Positions 7,409 through 15,814 are shown, counted from the stretch's first letter. The stretch is 18,257 bases of DNA from Temnopleurus reevesii (GCA_036244855.1 BQKZ01006544.1:1-18257); one strand, 5' to 3'. Notes: generated by a model from the sequence alone, not told the origin. Numbers and translations are program-made.

Positions 7409-7887
7409 TAATAATAATAATAATAATAGGGGTACTTTTAATGCGTCAGATTCCACATTAATAATGTGCTCAAGGCGCAGTACAGGAAAATTTAAAGAGA
7501 AGCAGAAGCAATAGGTACAACAACAAAAGTACAAATAGATAAGAAATGAGATGTGTAGATACAAATTGAAAGCATTTATAAAAAGATGGGTTTTGAGTGC
7601 ATTTTTGAAACATTCAACAGTTTGCACATCGCATATTTCTTGCGGTAATTGATTCCAGAGATAAGGTGCAGCATGTGCAAAAGACGTATCCCCCCATGAT
7701 TTCTTAGTTTTCGGAACAGTGAGCAGTTTAGAATCAGATGATCTCAGCCGTCTAGCAGGATTGTAAGGTATCAGCAGATTTATATTATATTCCGGGGCAC
7801 TTCCACGTAAGCAGTGAAAGACTAGTAACAAAATTTTTAATTTTATGCGAAATTCAACAGGAAGCCAGTGTAATGATGCCAATGGTC
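7409..7887 (-). mobile_element. 5'-truncated CR1/L2-type LINE (ORF2 C-terminus and 3' end)
   Basis: Read on the minus strand, the frame has LASLHWLPVEFRIKLK, then GSAPEYNINLL.PYNPARRLRSSDSKLL, then FAHAAPYLWNQLPQEI and FKNALKTHLF. This is the well-known tail that follows the reverse transcriptase domain in many CR1/L2-like non-LTR elements of fish and marine invertebrates (LHWLPV..RI.FK, AP.LWN.LP, FK..LKT.LF). A 3' UTR ending in a (TATTATTATT)n tail at 7409-7430 follows. Upstream of LASLHWLPV the frame meets a stop at once, so the copy is truncated and dead. It lies in the ASCC2 intron in gene orientation. Confidence 0.88.
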
Positions 7888-8059
7888 AACTCGACTTGCT
7901 TTCACTTTTCAGGAAGTGTATTGGAGCAAGAGACATCATGTGGAAACTGAAATCACCCATGAGTAAACTTATTACTGCAAATTTGATATCAAGCGAGGAA
8001 GTTGATTGTGGGGTATTTCCAGAAATACAGAGCATTGTATACAAATGTTTATACACATC

Positions 8060-8153
8060 TAACCCTTTCAGTATAGAAACTATTTAACAACAAAGTACAT
8101 CAAGATGTATTGAACCAAAACAAAGAACGAGTTCTATCGTCCTGAAAGGGTTA
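8060..8153. mobile_element. 94-bp MITE, TAACCCTTTCAG inverted ends
   Basis: The left end is TAACCCTTTCAGTATAGAA. The right end in reverse complement is TAACCCTTTCAGGACGATAGAA. The perfect 12-bp ends and TTAA-like flanks resemble piggyBac-type short elements; the element at 17752-17991 has similar ends (CCCTCTCA/CCTTTTCA). Non-coding. Confidence 0.7.
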
Positions 8154-8651
8154 CTGTAAAAGTGGTTTCTTTTCATGGTTTCCATCGGTGCCAACTTTTT
8201 CGTGTGTGTTTAAATTCACGGTCGGAAAAATTAGTGAATTCACAGTAGGCAAAAAATTGTTTTTATAATGACATGAAAATTCAGTTCTGATTTAATTATT
8301 TTTTGTAGTTATTACAAGTGAATACAAATGAAAAAACCCGCATACACATGAATGATTTTTTTTGTTATAACACACTCCAATTTACAGTACAATGAGCGCA
8401 CAGGAGTTGACCTGCATTACGCAATAACGCTATACCGTGTGTATGTGTTGGCCATTAATACACGCAATGCGTGAAATCTTTGTGTGAGCGCGATAGCCTT
8501 GTAACAAGCGACGAGTTTCGGACATTCCCTTGCGTGATTAATTTTGTGTGTTTTTCCGTACATTTTCGCGCGAGGTAATTTCGCAGTTCAATATCAAAAC
8601 GCGAAAAGTGTGAAAATAAAACCACCGCGAAAGAAACCACTTTTACAGTAA
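8151..8651. mobile_element. About 500-bp MITE with CTGTAAAAGTGGTTTCTTT inverted ends
   Basis: TTACTGTAAAAGTGGTTTCTTT at 8151-8172 is matched in reverse complement at 8630-8651. A flanking TA on each side (T-TA-CTG...CAG-TA-A) is consistent with TA-targeted Tc1/mariner-type insertion. The interior has CG-rich pieces and no transposase frame. It begins exactly where the 94-bp MITE ends, so one inserted at the edge of the other. Confidence 0.8.
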
Positions 8652-9275
8652 TGGTGATCCATAGGTTTTTCATGTATAGTACATGTAGAGGGACGCAGTA
8701 CAAGTCTGGGTACTGGGCAATTCTACATGGGAACAAATCTGGAAATAATTTTTTTCAGTGTTTCCAATTTTTGTAGGGGACAGTTTCTTTTGAATGAATT
8801 GCTTGTAGTCTGTGAATTATCTAACATTGTTTGAAAAACCCTCTTCATAAATATGCTAGATATAATTTTCCAAATTTAATGGACTGTTGAATGAGCAAAA
8901 TGGGCAAATTATCTGATCAATGTAATTCTGTTACCAACATTCCTCACACCTTGGAGCTTTCCATGTGGACAGTGTGAATGTTTCTTCTGTCTGAAATGGT
9001 AGCACTTACTTTGTACTCATTGTAAGAGTTTGACAGCTCTTTAGAGTCTGTCACTGAGATGTAACAGATGAAAATGTAGCTCAAAATGGCATGTAATTCC
9101 GTTACCACCAATGTGGAATTGCCCCACTAGTGATAGATGCCATTTTGACAGATATGAATGCTTTACTTGTACCTATATGCATTATTTTAGTAACAATATC
9201 CACAGACCCTAACATCACAGCGCAGTAAAGTATATCCATATAGTGACTGCGCTATATAAATTATCTTATCATTAC
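8652..9275. other. ASCC2 intron with short direct repeat
   Basis: No gene seen. The 16-mer TGTAATTC[C/T]GTTACCA occurs near 8920 and again near 9091. Close to the donor of the next exon (9180-9270) is a fragment ending TGCGCTATATAAATTATCTTATCATT that resembles the SINE/LINE tail at 10365-10500, so a retroelement tail probably abuts that exon. Confidence 0.4.
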
Positions 9276-9489
9276 CTGCTCTTCTGGATAAACATCAGTT
9301 TGGTAGTCGTCTGGCGCAGATACCAGTACATCCAGACTTTGGTTCCCTTTGGACGGTGGGCCACCTGCTTGGGGTTTGGTACTATTGCGCCCACTCCGTG
9401 GGGTAGAGGGTTTGGGGTTTTTCCTGCATCCATACATCGATAAAGCCTCGTTTATCCCATCCTGAATGAACCTGGTTCTTGTTTCATCT
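9276..9489 (-). CDS. ASCC2: ASCC2 exon: end of helical domain and linker before CUE
   Basis: 214-nt exon. The acceptor TTTATAACAG|A completes a codon begun in the previous exon, and the donor GAGCAG|GTAATG ends in phase 0. The frame opens DETRTRFIQDGINEALSMYG; vertebrate ASCC2 has DETRTAYILQAVESAW at this place as I recall it. The rest is a low-complexity linker rich in Pro, Ser, Gly and Asn (PKPSTPRSGRNSTKPQAGG) ending DDYQTDVYPEEQ. The linker is not conserved with vertebrates, which fits the poorly conserved region before the CUE domain there. Joins in frame to the CUE copy at 6635-6709. Confidence 0.93.
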
Positions 9490-9978
9490 CTGTTATAAAC
9501 TGTTAAAGGTAGAAAACTACAATTGCACATATTATGGTTATGCTTACAACTTGTTGTGTACCTCAGATATGCCAAAATAATAACCTCTATGAAGTATTTT
9601 GGTCGAATGTAGTCCAGAATGTTTAATTCAAATAAAAATCTATTCTATCATAATTCATCTTGACACCAACGGTATCGCGATACGCCTAGCGTATTACGGT
9701 ACCACACACAAAAAAACATTATAAGAGCACATACAGTGCGCACTTCAATACACTGCCACACCATGCGGAATACGCACTGAGACTTGCGCTATTGGCCAAT
9801 GATGGGCCAACAGCTGTTTTGAATTTGAATGCAAGGTCCATTAATTCGAGGCCCGAATAGAAGAATTATTATTGGAATAACTATATGCATCTATCATGAC
9901 CAATCTTTGTGCTTTCCAGAATTTGGGGGCTGCACATGCAAATGCTCTATGCCCTAGAGTCACTTGTTTTCAAATACT
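9490..9978. other. ASCC2 intron with palindromic patch
   Basis: No coding exon found. At about 9670-9705 TATCGCGATACGC is followed by GCGTATTACGGTA, an imperfect inverted repeat, in a locally CG-rich patch. The rest is AT-rich intron. Confidence 0.4.
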
Positions 9979-10155
9979 TTAAGGGTGTTGTTCAAAATCA
10001 ACTGGAACTGAACTGCAACTTTGCAAATTGTAACGCGCATTTTCATCCCCTCACGGTATGCGCATGTTACAAGACGCACATGAAACAATGATTTGCCCGT
10101 TCCGATCAACTGCAACTTGCGATCAATTGCAACTTTTGATCGAAACCCCTTTTAA
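9979..10155. mobile_element. Probable MITE with AAGGG...CAACTGCAACTT ends
   Basis: The left end AAGGGTGTTGTTCAAAATCAACTG and the reverse complement of the right end, AAGGGGTTTCGATCAAAAGTTGCA, are similar, and both sides carry repeats of GATCAACTGCAACTT or AACTGAACTGCAACTT. Non-coding. Limits are approximate and the family is unknown. Confidence 0.45.
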
Positions 10156-10157
10156 AA

Positions 10158-10405
10158 ACGCTGTGGTGTAGTGGTCGTGACTCTCGCCTTTGAACTAGAG
10201 GGTCGAAGGTTTGAATCCTGTTGTGCTGCACTCAACCCAGGTGAGGTGAATGGGTACCTGGCAGGAATATTCATTCCTTGAAATGCCAAGTGCGCCATGG
10301 ATGGCTGCCGGGCTAAAGTCAGGGTAATAATAATGTAAAAGCGCCTTGAGCACTCAGCAGAGTGGATACGTGCGCTCATATAAATTACATGTATTATTAT
10401 CATTA
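10158..10405 (+). mobile_element. tRNA-derived SINE, plus orientation
   Basis: The head has an A box (TGGTGTAGTGG, 10164-10174) and a B box (GGTTTGAATCC, 10208-10218), with ACTCTCGCCTTTGAAC between them as in the copy at 3860-4128. The body contains GAATGGGTACCTGGCAGGAAT. The tail reads GCGCCTTGAGCACTCAGCAG, then GTGCGCTCATATAAATTAC and an ATT-rich end. The 13-mer GCGCCTTGAGCAC at 10341-10353 is identical to part of the LINE 3' end at 7466-7478 (minus). The element ends against sequence copied from the 3' end of the next ASCC2 exon. Confidence 0.9.
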
Positions 10406-10546
10406 AAAAGGATACACAAGAGGAGAACTCTGTACAATCATATCAACATCAGAGTGGATACGTGCGCTATATAAATTACATCTATTATTATTATTAAAAA
10501 GGATACACAAGAGGAGAACTCTGTACAATCATATCCACATCATCCT
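10361..10546. repeat. 92-bp tandem duplication: SINE tail plus ASCC2 exon 3' end
   Basis: The block AGTGGATACGTGCGCTC.ATATAAATTACAT ... GGATACACAAGAGGAGAACT ... CATATCAACATCA starting at 10361 is repeated starting at 10453 with few differences. Each copy holds the SINE tail and the last roughly 40 nt of the exon at 10507-10653 with its GTATCC donor. The copy at about 10406-10450 is therefore an orphan exon end with a duplicate donor. Confidence 0.85.
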
Positions 10547-10653
10547 GAAGATTGGAATGTTCACATACGGTTGCTAGGAAAAGCTTATCGGTGAGCAATG
10601 ACGTAAGTACTTCAAGATAGCTTTCAATGTGACTCGACACTTCATCGCTTCCA
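10507..10653 (-). CDS. ASCC2: ASCC2 exon: helical domain, ESYLEVLTSLL segment
   Basis: 147-nt exon. The acceptor TTTTTTCCAG|T completes a Ser codon; the donor CTTGT|GTATCC leaves two bases that join to A-GAT-GAA of the next exon to give V-DETRT. The frame includes SHIESYLEVLTSLLTDKLFL, then VCEHSNLQDDVDMIVQSSPL. Vertebrate ASCC2 reads FIEEFLQIFSSLLQEKRFL and then EDISLLQQASSVLDETRT as I recall it, with the same 23-residue spacing between FL and DETRT. That length match is why I place the donor at 10507 rather than at the better-looking GTATGT at about 10569. GTATCC is a weak donor and may be helped or hindered by the duplicate 92 bp downstream. Confidence 0.85.
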
Positions 10654-10684
10654 CTGGAAAAAAATATATATAATTGTATGATCA

Positions 10685-10790
10685 GTTACAAGAAAATGTA
10701 GGATGATGCGATTGATGAAAATGACGATGATGATGGTGATGATAGTAAAGAAAATGATGAGGATGATGGTGATGGTCATGAGGATGGCAG
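10685..10790. repeat. GAT/GATGGT-rich microsatellite
   Basis: Imperfect GATGAT and GATGGT triplets between the exon at 10507-10653 and its decayed duplicate. Open frames here are Ile/Met/Asp-rich artefacts. Confidence 0.75.
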
Positions 10791-10830
10791 AGGTATTGGT
10801 TGTGAAAACGTTGATAAAAAGGCAAGGCAA

Positions 10831-10909
10831 GTCACATATGGTTGCTAGGAAGAACTTATAGGTCAGTAATGATGTAAGCATTTCAAAATAGCTCTCAACC
10901 TCATCGGGA
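10831..10909 (-). pseudogene. Truncated duplicate of the ASCC2 helical-domain exon
   Basis: The minus-strand frame reads PDEVESYFEMLTSLL then TYKFFLATICD, plainly a copy of the exon at 10507-10653 (DEVSSHIESYLEVLTSLL, TDKLFLATVCE). It has the same starting phase (AATAG|T) but lacks five codons around SSHI. Homology stops after TGTGA, so the second half of the exon and its donor are missing. It lies in the intron just upstream of the functional-looking exon. Nucleotide divergence is much greater than in the CUE array, so the duplication is older. It could only be used if a new donor had been acquired, and none is obvious. Confidence 0.85.
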
Positions 10910-10955
10910 CTATTATATTGGAAAAAGATGGTGATTTTAACAATAATCACTTTCA

Positions 10956-11375
10956 AGTACTATGATGCTGATGATGAAGATGACGTATGATAATTTCTGT
11001 GATTGTGGAAAGGAAGATGAATATGCATGAAATAATGTTAGAATAATCACAAAGCTAGTAAAAAAATAATCAAATAGCAAGTATGAACATAGAAGTAATG
11101 CAAACAATATTATTCAAGATAGGTCCTGGTGAACATGATAATTTTTGCATAATAAAGATAGAAATGGAAATGGAGCAAATAATTTTAGCGGAAATAATAT
11201 CAATGATGCATCTAAAAATGCTGACAAGGATGATGATAATAAGATAATGGATAATGGATGATGATGATGATAATGACTGATGAGGATGATGGTGAGAAAG
11301 ATGATGATGATATGATGATGATGATGATGATGAGAATGATGAGAATGATGATAATGATGAGAATGATAGACAATG
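10956..11375. repeat. Intron with GAT microsatellite (densest 11228-11370)
   Basis: (GATGAT)n with interruptions such as GAGAATGAT and GATAATGAT. Frames through it read as Met or His/Ile runs and are not genes. The rest of the stretch is A-rich intron. Confidence 0.85.
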
Positions 11376-11660
11376 ATCAGAATTATTATGGTGGTATTGG
11401 CATCGCTGTCAACATGGGTCAATATAAATTAGTAATAATCCTGTTCCAAATTCGTAATCTTCACATTACAATCAATGCATTTTGCTAGTGTTGCCAAAAT
11501 TAGAAATCTGTACTTGGGCTAACACAAAACTTGACAAATCCGAGGCCCAAATTCATAATGATTACTAAAAATTGGTAATAGTTTGCAGCTTTGGTATTGG
11601 TGCTCCTTTTGGAAGAATTTCAATAATAGCCAATGAGAAGGAAATTCTTCAAAAACTTAC
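11376..11660. other. ASCC2 intron, nothing recognised
   Basis: AT-rich intron following the donor of the exon at 11661-11768. No repeat or coding signal recognised. Confidence 0.4.
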
Positions 11661-11768
11661 CTATTTGCAAGAATGGGTTGAACACAGCAGGTATTCATGA
11701 TTAAAGTACAGGTGTGAGTTAGCCCAGACTGTGCAATGATAAGGTGCTTCTTCAAAGTGTTCTTCACA
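11661..11768 (-). CDS. ASCC2: ASCC2 exon: helical domain, IMNTCCVQPIL segment (first visible)
   Basis: 108-nt exon with a strong acceptor (TTATTTTTGCAG|T) and a perfect donor (AAATAG|GTAAGT). The frame is VKNTLKKHLIIAQSG, then LTHTCTLIMNTCCVQPILAN; vertebrate ASCC2 has RKKLMEIFHIILNQICLLPILESS here as I recall it. The last two bases (AG) join to T of the exon at 10507-10653, and would also join in phase to the pseudoexon at 10831-10909. All ASCC2 sequence N-terminal to this point (roughly the first 330 residues in vertebrates) is unaccounted for. Confidence 0.85.
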   Translation of the reverse strand, partial: CEEHFEEAPYHCTVWANSHLYFNHEYLLCSTHSCK

Positions 11769-12120
11769 CTGCAAAAATAAGATTTCACACAGAATGAATT
11801 AATTCACACAAAGGTCGAAAAAACAGTGAAATACATAAGAAATTGAAAAACGAAAAACAAAAGAAATTAAATTTGACAGTGCCCTTTTTTATGTGGGATT
11901 GTTTGATATGATACCAGGAATACCTATACAAAAAATTAGCTTTCTATCACCAGTATTTTGTGATTTAGAGCACTAAATTCATTTTTATTCATAAATTAGC
12001 ATACTTCATTTAAAAAAAATAAACTGTTTATTTTTTCAAAAATCTGAGGATGCAAATTTGTAGTTTACATGATACTCTACTCGCGTGCAAATTTTTGCGG
12101 CGATAGCGTGATCGACGGCC
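11769..12120. other. Probable ASCC2 intron, unremarkable
   Basis: AT-rich. A short CG-containing patch at about 12080-12122 (CGCGTGCAAATTTTTGCGGCG, then GATCGACGG) looks like a fragment of a dispersed repeat. No exon found. Confidence 0.35.
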
Positions 12121-12130
12121 GAGAACAGAA

Positions 12131-12178
12131 GGGGGGGGGGGGGGGCCCCCAGGCCCCCTCCCCCCTTTAGGGGCCTAT
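12131..12178. repeat. Poly-G / poly-C run with self-pairing
   Basis: About 15 consecutive G followed directly by C runs and GGCCCCCTCCCCCC...AGGGGCC. It can pair with itself or form stacked-G structures, and it is also a likely site of sequencing or assembly error. Confidence 0.8.
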
Positions 12179-12442
12179 AAACAACAAGAAATGTTTTATT
12201 ATTGGCTCCCACCACTTTTCCCTTATTCTTTATGAAATTAACAATTTGGTTAACAAAGAAGAAAGATACGATATTGAATACCTTTTTAGGTTTTTTTTCC
12301 TATTCTATACATACTTTTACGAAAATCTATCTTTTGCTTCACATCTTTTATTTCACATTACATTGTTTTGTTTTGTTCTTTTACATGTATGATATTATAG
12401 TTTGTGATTTGAAGGAAATAAATGTGAACTTGAACTTGAACT
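12179..12442 (+). mobile_element. Probable LINE 3' UTR ending in (TGAACT)n
   Basis: T-rich sequence ending GAAGGAAATAAATGTGAACTTGAACTTGAAC: an AATAAA signal immediately followed by a short TTGAAC tandem tail, a common 3' end form of CR1-like non-LTR elements. No reverse transcriptase frame remains. The 144-residue open frame over this region is T-rich and has no domain I recognise. The 5' limit is uncertain. Confidence 0.45.
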
Positions 12443-12888
12443 CGAGCTCAACAAATCAGCAAGTCATCTGTGAACAGCTCTTCATGCATATTGTTCATGA
12501 AATTTCCCATGTTCTAAATTTTATCCACAATTGTTTTCTATGTGTATTGTTTTCTATGTGTTGGGTAATGTATGTTACCCAGAAAGATCTTAACACAGTC
12601 ACGAAACTCCAATATCTATATGCAAGTCTCCTTTAATTGTTCATCAAAACTAACAAATTAAAATCTTTTGCTATTTGCAATAGTACCAAGAGAATGGGTC
12701 CCATGGTTTTACCACTTATTTTTTAAACTGTCTTGATATGATTAAATTTTTAAATGTTTTTGTACTTTCATTTTATTTTTTTTACATTGAATATTTTTGG
12801 CGAATTAGGCGTGAAATGCAATCAGAAAGATATGTACAGCATGTTACATGCCATCAGAAATCAAAAATATTTTAGAAATTTTGGGCAC
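12443..12888. other. Non-coding AT-rich stretch
   Basis: No gene or element recognised. AT-rich, with a small local duplication (TTGTTTTCTATGTGTATTGTTTTCTATGTG near 12531-12560). Confidence 0.35.
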
Positions 12889-13103
12889 TGCGGCCTTCCA
12901 CCCCGTGAACCCAAAATCTCATCAGTTCTTCCTCACATGCTTATACATATTTGAGCCAAGTTTGGTAAAAATCCATCCAGCAGTTCTGAACTTATCGTAG
13001 TAACAAGTTTCGGACGGACACACGCACGGACACACGCACGGACGCACGGACAACCCGAAAACATAATGCCTCCGGCACCACCTTACGGTGGCGGAGGCAT
13101 AAA
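12889..13103. repeat. Dispersed repeat with GGACGGACACACG tract and CTCCGGC hairpin
   Basis: The order is: TTTGAGCCAAGTTTGGTAAA, AATCCATCCAGCAGTTCTGA, a CGGACGGACACACGCACGGA tandem run (13012-13050), GACAACCCGAAAACATAATG, then a perfect-looking hairpin at 13066-13100 (ATGCCTCCGGCACCACC / GGTGGCGGAGGCAT). This arrangement is familiar to me from interspersed repeats of marine invertebrate genomes, but I cannot name the family. The terminal hairpin resembles the end of a rolling-circle (Helitron-like) element but lacks the CTRR end that would support that. Confidence 0.6.
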
Positions 13104-13690
13104 AATTAAAAGGAAATTCATAAATATACATATGAAATACATGTATGGTATAAAATTGTCATTTGATACAGTTTATTGCCCTTTCTTGTCGCCTTACTTA
13201 TTGTTTTCTAATAAACAGCAGTACCTGTTCTTGGACAATACATTGATATTGGGAGAAATTTAAGGTCCTTGCAAAACTGGATGCTAAATATATATATATA
13301 TATATATATCAGTAAATGTTTCATACAAAATCCATTCTTGGGCAATCGAACAGTCAGCTTTTTTCTTAGCCTCATCTTTTTGCTCCACTTCAATGGATAA
13401 TGGACATAACTACAGACTTTTAATGATTAACTCAATCGAGGATCATCACATGACTAATGGAGGTTTTGATTTACAAGTTAGATGTGTATTTTTATCTTCA
13501 TATCACAACTTTATGGTGCAATAAGGTTAGTCACAGGTCTATTTGAAAACCTAAAAAAATTTCATAGTGCAATGTATTATTTGCATAGATATAAAATATT
13601 ATGATTGCAGTTTAAACAGTATGGGGAGCTCAAGAGAGCACTGAACCCCAAATATCTGGAAAATTTTAGTGGCAGTGGAATAAATTGGTT
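13104..13690. other. Non-coding stretch with (TA)n
   Basis: Contains a (TA)n run at 13287-13309. A minus-strand open frame at about 13316-13390 (IEVEQKDEAKKKADCS...AQEWILY) has a coding-like look but no firm splice sites, and I could not match it to ASCC2. Otherwise AT-rich. Confidence 0.35.
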
Positions 13691-13699
13691 TGATATCCT

Positions 13700-13892
13700 T
13701 ACCTCTGACATATTTACTTCTGACATTGCCTCTCAACATCATTACCTCTGAAATTTCTACCTCTTGCGTTTTTACATCTGACATTTTTACCTCAGACCGT
13801 TTTGCCTCGGGCGATTTTACCTCAGATGTTTCTACCTCAGACATTTTTACCTCTCGACATCTTTAACTCTAGACATCATTACCTCTGACATT
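13700..13892. repeat. Minisatellite, about 17-19 bp unit TTTTACCTCTGACAT
   Basis: About eleven imperfect units of TTTTACCTCTGACAT with variants TCAGACC, TCGGGCG and TCTCGACAT. The minus-strand frame through it reads (S/K)EV(E/K)...SEVKMSDVKTQEVEIS, a repeat artefact. Flanked on both sides by AT-rich sequence. Confidence 0.85.
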
Positions 13893-14432
13893 TTTTTTTA
13901 CATTTCTTTAATTCTTACAAATTAATCACAACCCATCCTCTCTCAACTACTCAGTTAACTGAACATCTATAAGGCATCAATGCCAACCCTCAATTTCTAT
14001 TTTAACTTCCCAAGGGACTACATCCTTAAATGAGCAAATTTTTAGTAACTTGCAACCTTGCTTAGTGAGCATTGCATCTGTTCACATATCCATCAGTCTC
14101 CTTGAACAATTTTGATTATCATGATGCATTAGATAAGGAATAAAAACCATTATGATTGAGAGAATGTCATTATGTTTAATATACACAAAATCTGAACACT
14201 TCAAACCTAGAACAATAATATAGTTAATAACAGTGAATATTGATAAAATGTTGGCCTTGAAAACAGGTGGCTGAATTATAATATTCTGTTCTGAATTGAT
14301 CACTGATACCTCTTCATTAAAAAAAAATCATGATCAGAGAAAGGGGTGGAGGCATTGAAAAAAACAAAATAACACAGAGGCTACCACATGAAATGATTTT
14401 GTATACCGGGGCAAAAAACAGGCCAAGCTTAC
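13893..14432. other. Non-coding stretch, nothing recognised
   Basis: AT-rich, with no domain-bearing frame, no element ends and no strong splice sites seen. Confidence 0.35.
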
Positions 14433-14505
14433 CTCAGTTTCCACGCCTAACATTTTCATGAGTAGGGCTAGCACACCCCCACAATTTAGGGAGTTGTGCT
14501 GGACT
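14433..14505 (-). CDS. Unassigned candidate internal exon
   Basis: 73-nt open segment on the minus strand, VQHNSLNCGGVLALLMK then MLGVETE, ending at a good donor (ACTGAG|GTAAGC). The possible acceptor is GATGTGACAG|A, but the tract before it is not pyrimidine-rich. Base composition is more GC-rich and balanced than the surroundings. I could not match it to ASCC2 or to another family. It could be a poorly conserved N-terminal ASCC2 exon, an exon of another gene, or part of a repeat. Confidence 0.25.
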
Positions 14506-15807
14506 CTGTCACATCAACCTACTTTATTGAACATGTGATTCATTAATCATTAATAGATATATATCTATATTCCTATTTCTGTTTCATATCAGGTACAAAT
14601 TCAAACACCATCCATTACGCTCTGGTGCAGACATTCAGTTAAAGTCTGAACGTTGAATTACTGCATGCATGATTTGGAAGGATAAGAACATTCACAATCT
14701 CTTGCTGGATGTAAAAGGGATACCAGGTAACAATTTTTTTAACTTCATATATAGTTGAAAACTATAGCTCTAGAAGAATTATAATGTATAAATTGGTGGT
14801 AACGTTATTGCATTTTAATTGATTTACAATGTTTATGCCATTGATTCAAGGGGAACTTTTACGACACTGTATATTACCTTTTTCTTATTTATCTTTTCAA
14901 TATGTATCCATACCCACCATCTCGTTCATCTCTTCTTATTTCAAAGAGGTGAAAAATCAAGAAATGTCATTTTTGTTTGGAACACTCCTCAAAACGATGG
15001 GTTGGGACATCGATCTGTCAATCATTATGATGTCATATACAGACAATGCTGAGCATTTATGATATTGTTTGCCGCCAATTATATCCGTGGTTTGAACACT
15101 TTTTATGCATGGAATGTAGCGCTTGAGGAAGACACTAATAAAGTCCCGACTCGGATCTCAAGGAGGATATTGTAAAAGAAGGAGAAATATTGGGGGCACA
15201 ATCCTATATGTTTGAGTCGGTGGTGTCGACATTTGTTTTGATGCATGACTGGATATGACGTCACAGACGCCGTCTGTCAATCGATGTGGCGTAGAGGGGG
15301 TATTTCTGGGAGGCAGGGCTTAGATCTCTGACCCAGATAACAATTTGATGGAAAATCATTTTTTTTCAAAGTCTAAGAGGCGTACTTTTTGGATGGAAAT
15401 GGAATTATTATGTGACAACAGATATAATCTTCAATATATCATGATACAAAGTGTCATAAAATTTCCTCTATAACTAATTTAAGAAGAAAACCTAAATCTA
15501 CTTGTTGTTAATTTCACCTCTTCTTTTTTCTGTTCACTTTTATTACCATATTGATATGAATAAATCAACAGTGGAAGGAATCAATGAAATGCCCTTTGTT
15601 GAAGCAAACTTGATATTGCCTTTTCCGTCCTTTCTGCAGAAAAAAAAATATGTCGCAAGTAAATGGGATCAAAATGATATCAATAAATCAAATAATAGTA
15701 ATAAATTAAAATGAATAGGTAATATAAGTGACACATATAAGATACAAATTCATGGTGCACTTGTTTAAATAACACAGGCTAATTATATGTTTTATCTTTT
15801 TTTTAAG
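14506..15807. other. Upstream region / probable 5'UTR intron of TRIM gene
   Basis: No coding exon supported. The end (15780-15807) is a strong 3' splice site, TGTTTTATCTTTTTTTTAAG, seven bases before the TRIM start codon, so at least the right part is probably a 5'UTR intron on the plus strand. Possible plus-strand donors (CAGGTACAAA near 14588, CCAGGTAACAA near 14725) exist, but the non-coding first exon cannot be chosen from sequence alone. A more GC-rich stretch at about 15100-15310 could be a promoter. Confidence 0.4.
15256..15276. promoter_or_regulatory. TGACGTCA palindrome next to CAGACGCCGTCTG palindrome
   Basis: A perfect CRE/ATF consensus octamer (15256-15263) is immediately followed by a 13-nt palindrome with 6-nt arms (15264-15276). 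They lie about 550 bp upstream of the TRIM start in locally GC-rich sequence. Function is inferred from motif identity only. Confidence 0.35.
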
Positions 15808-15814
15808 ATTCATC

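Noticed and set aside
10164..10218. Possible tRNA gene (A and B boxes present)
   Set aside because: The stems do not pair as a working tRNA and the same head with the same body and tail recurs at 3860-4128, so it is a SINE.
10567..10572. GTATGT as the donor of the exon at 10507-10653
   Set aside because: It would end in phase 0 and not fit the next exon's phase, and would remove about 20 residues that the vertebrate protein has at this position.
11258..11488. Met/Asp-rich open frame, or His/Ile-rich frame on the other strand
   Set aside because: Product of the GAT microsatellite only.
12202..12636. 144-residue plus-strand open frame
   Set aside because: T-rich Phe/Leu/Ile composition, runs through a retroelement-like 3' end with AATAAA and TTGAAC repeats; no recognisable domain.
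13316..13390. Minus-strand segment IEVEQKDEAKKKADCS...AQEWILY as an ASCC2 exon
   Set aside because: Looks coding, but there is a stop shortly upstream, no clear acceptor, and no match to the expected ASCC2 sequence.
13599..13844. Repetitive SEVK..EV protein on the minus strand
   Set aside because: It follows an imperfect 17-19 bp minisatellite; no start context, splice sites or conserved domain.
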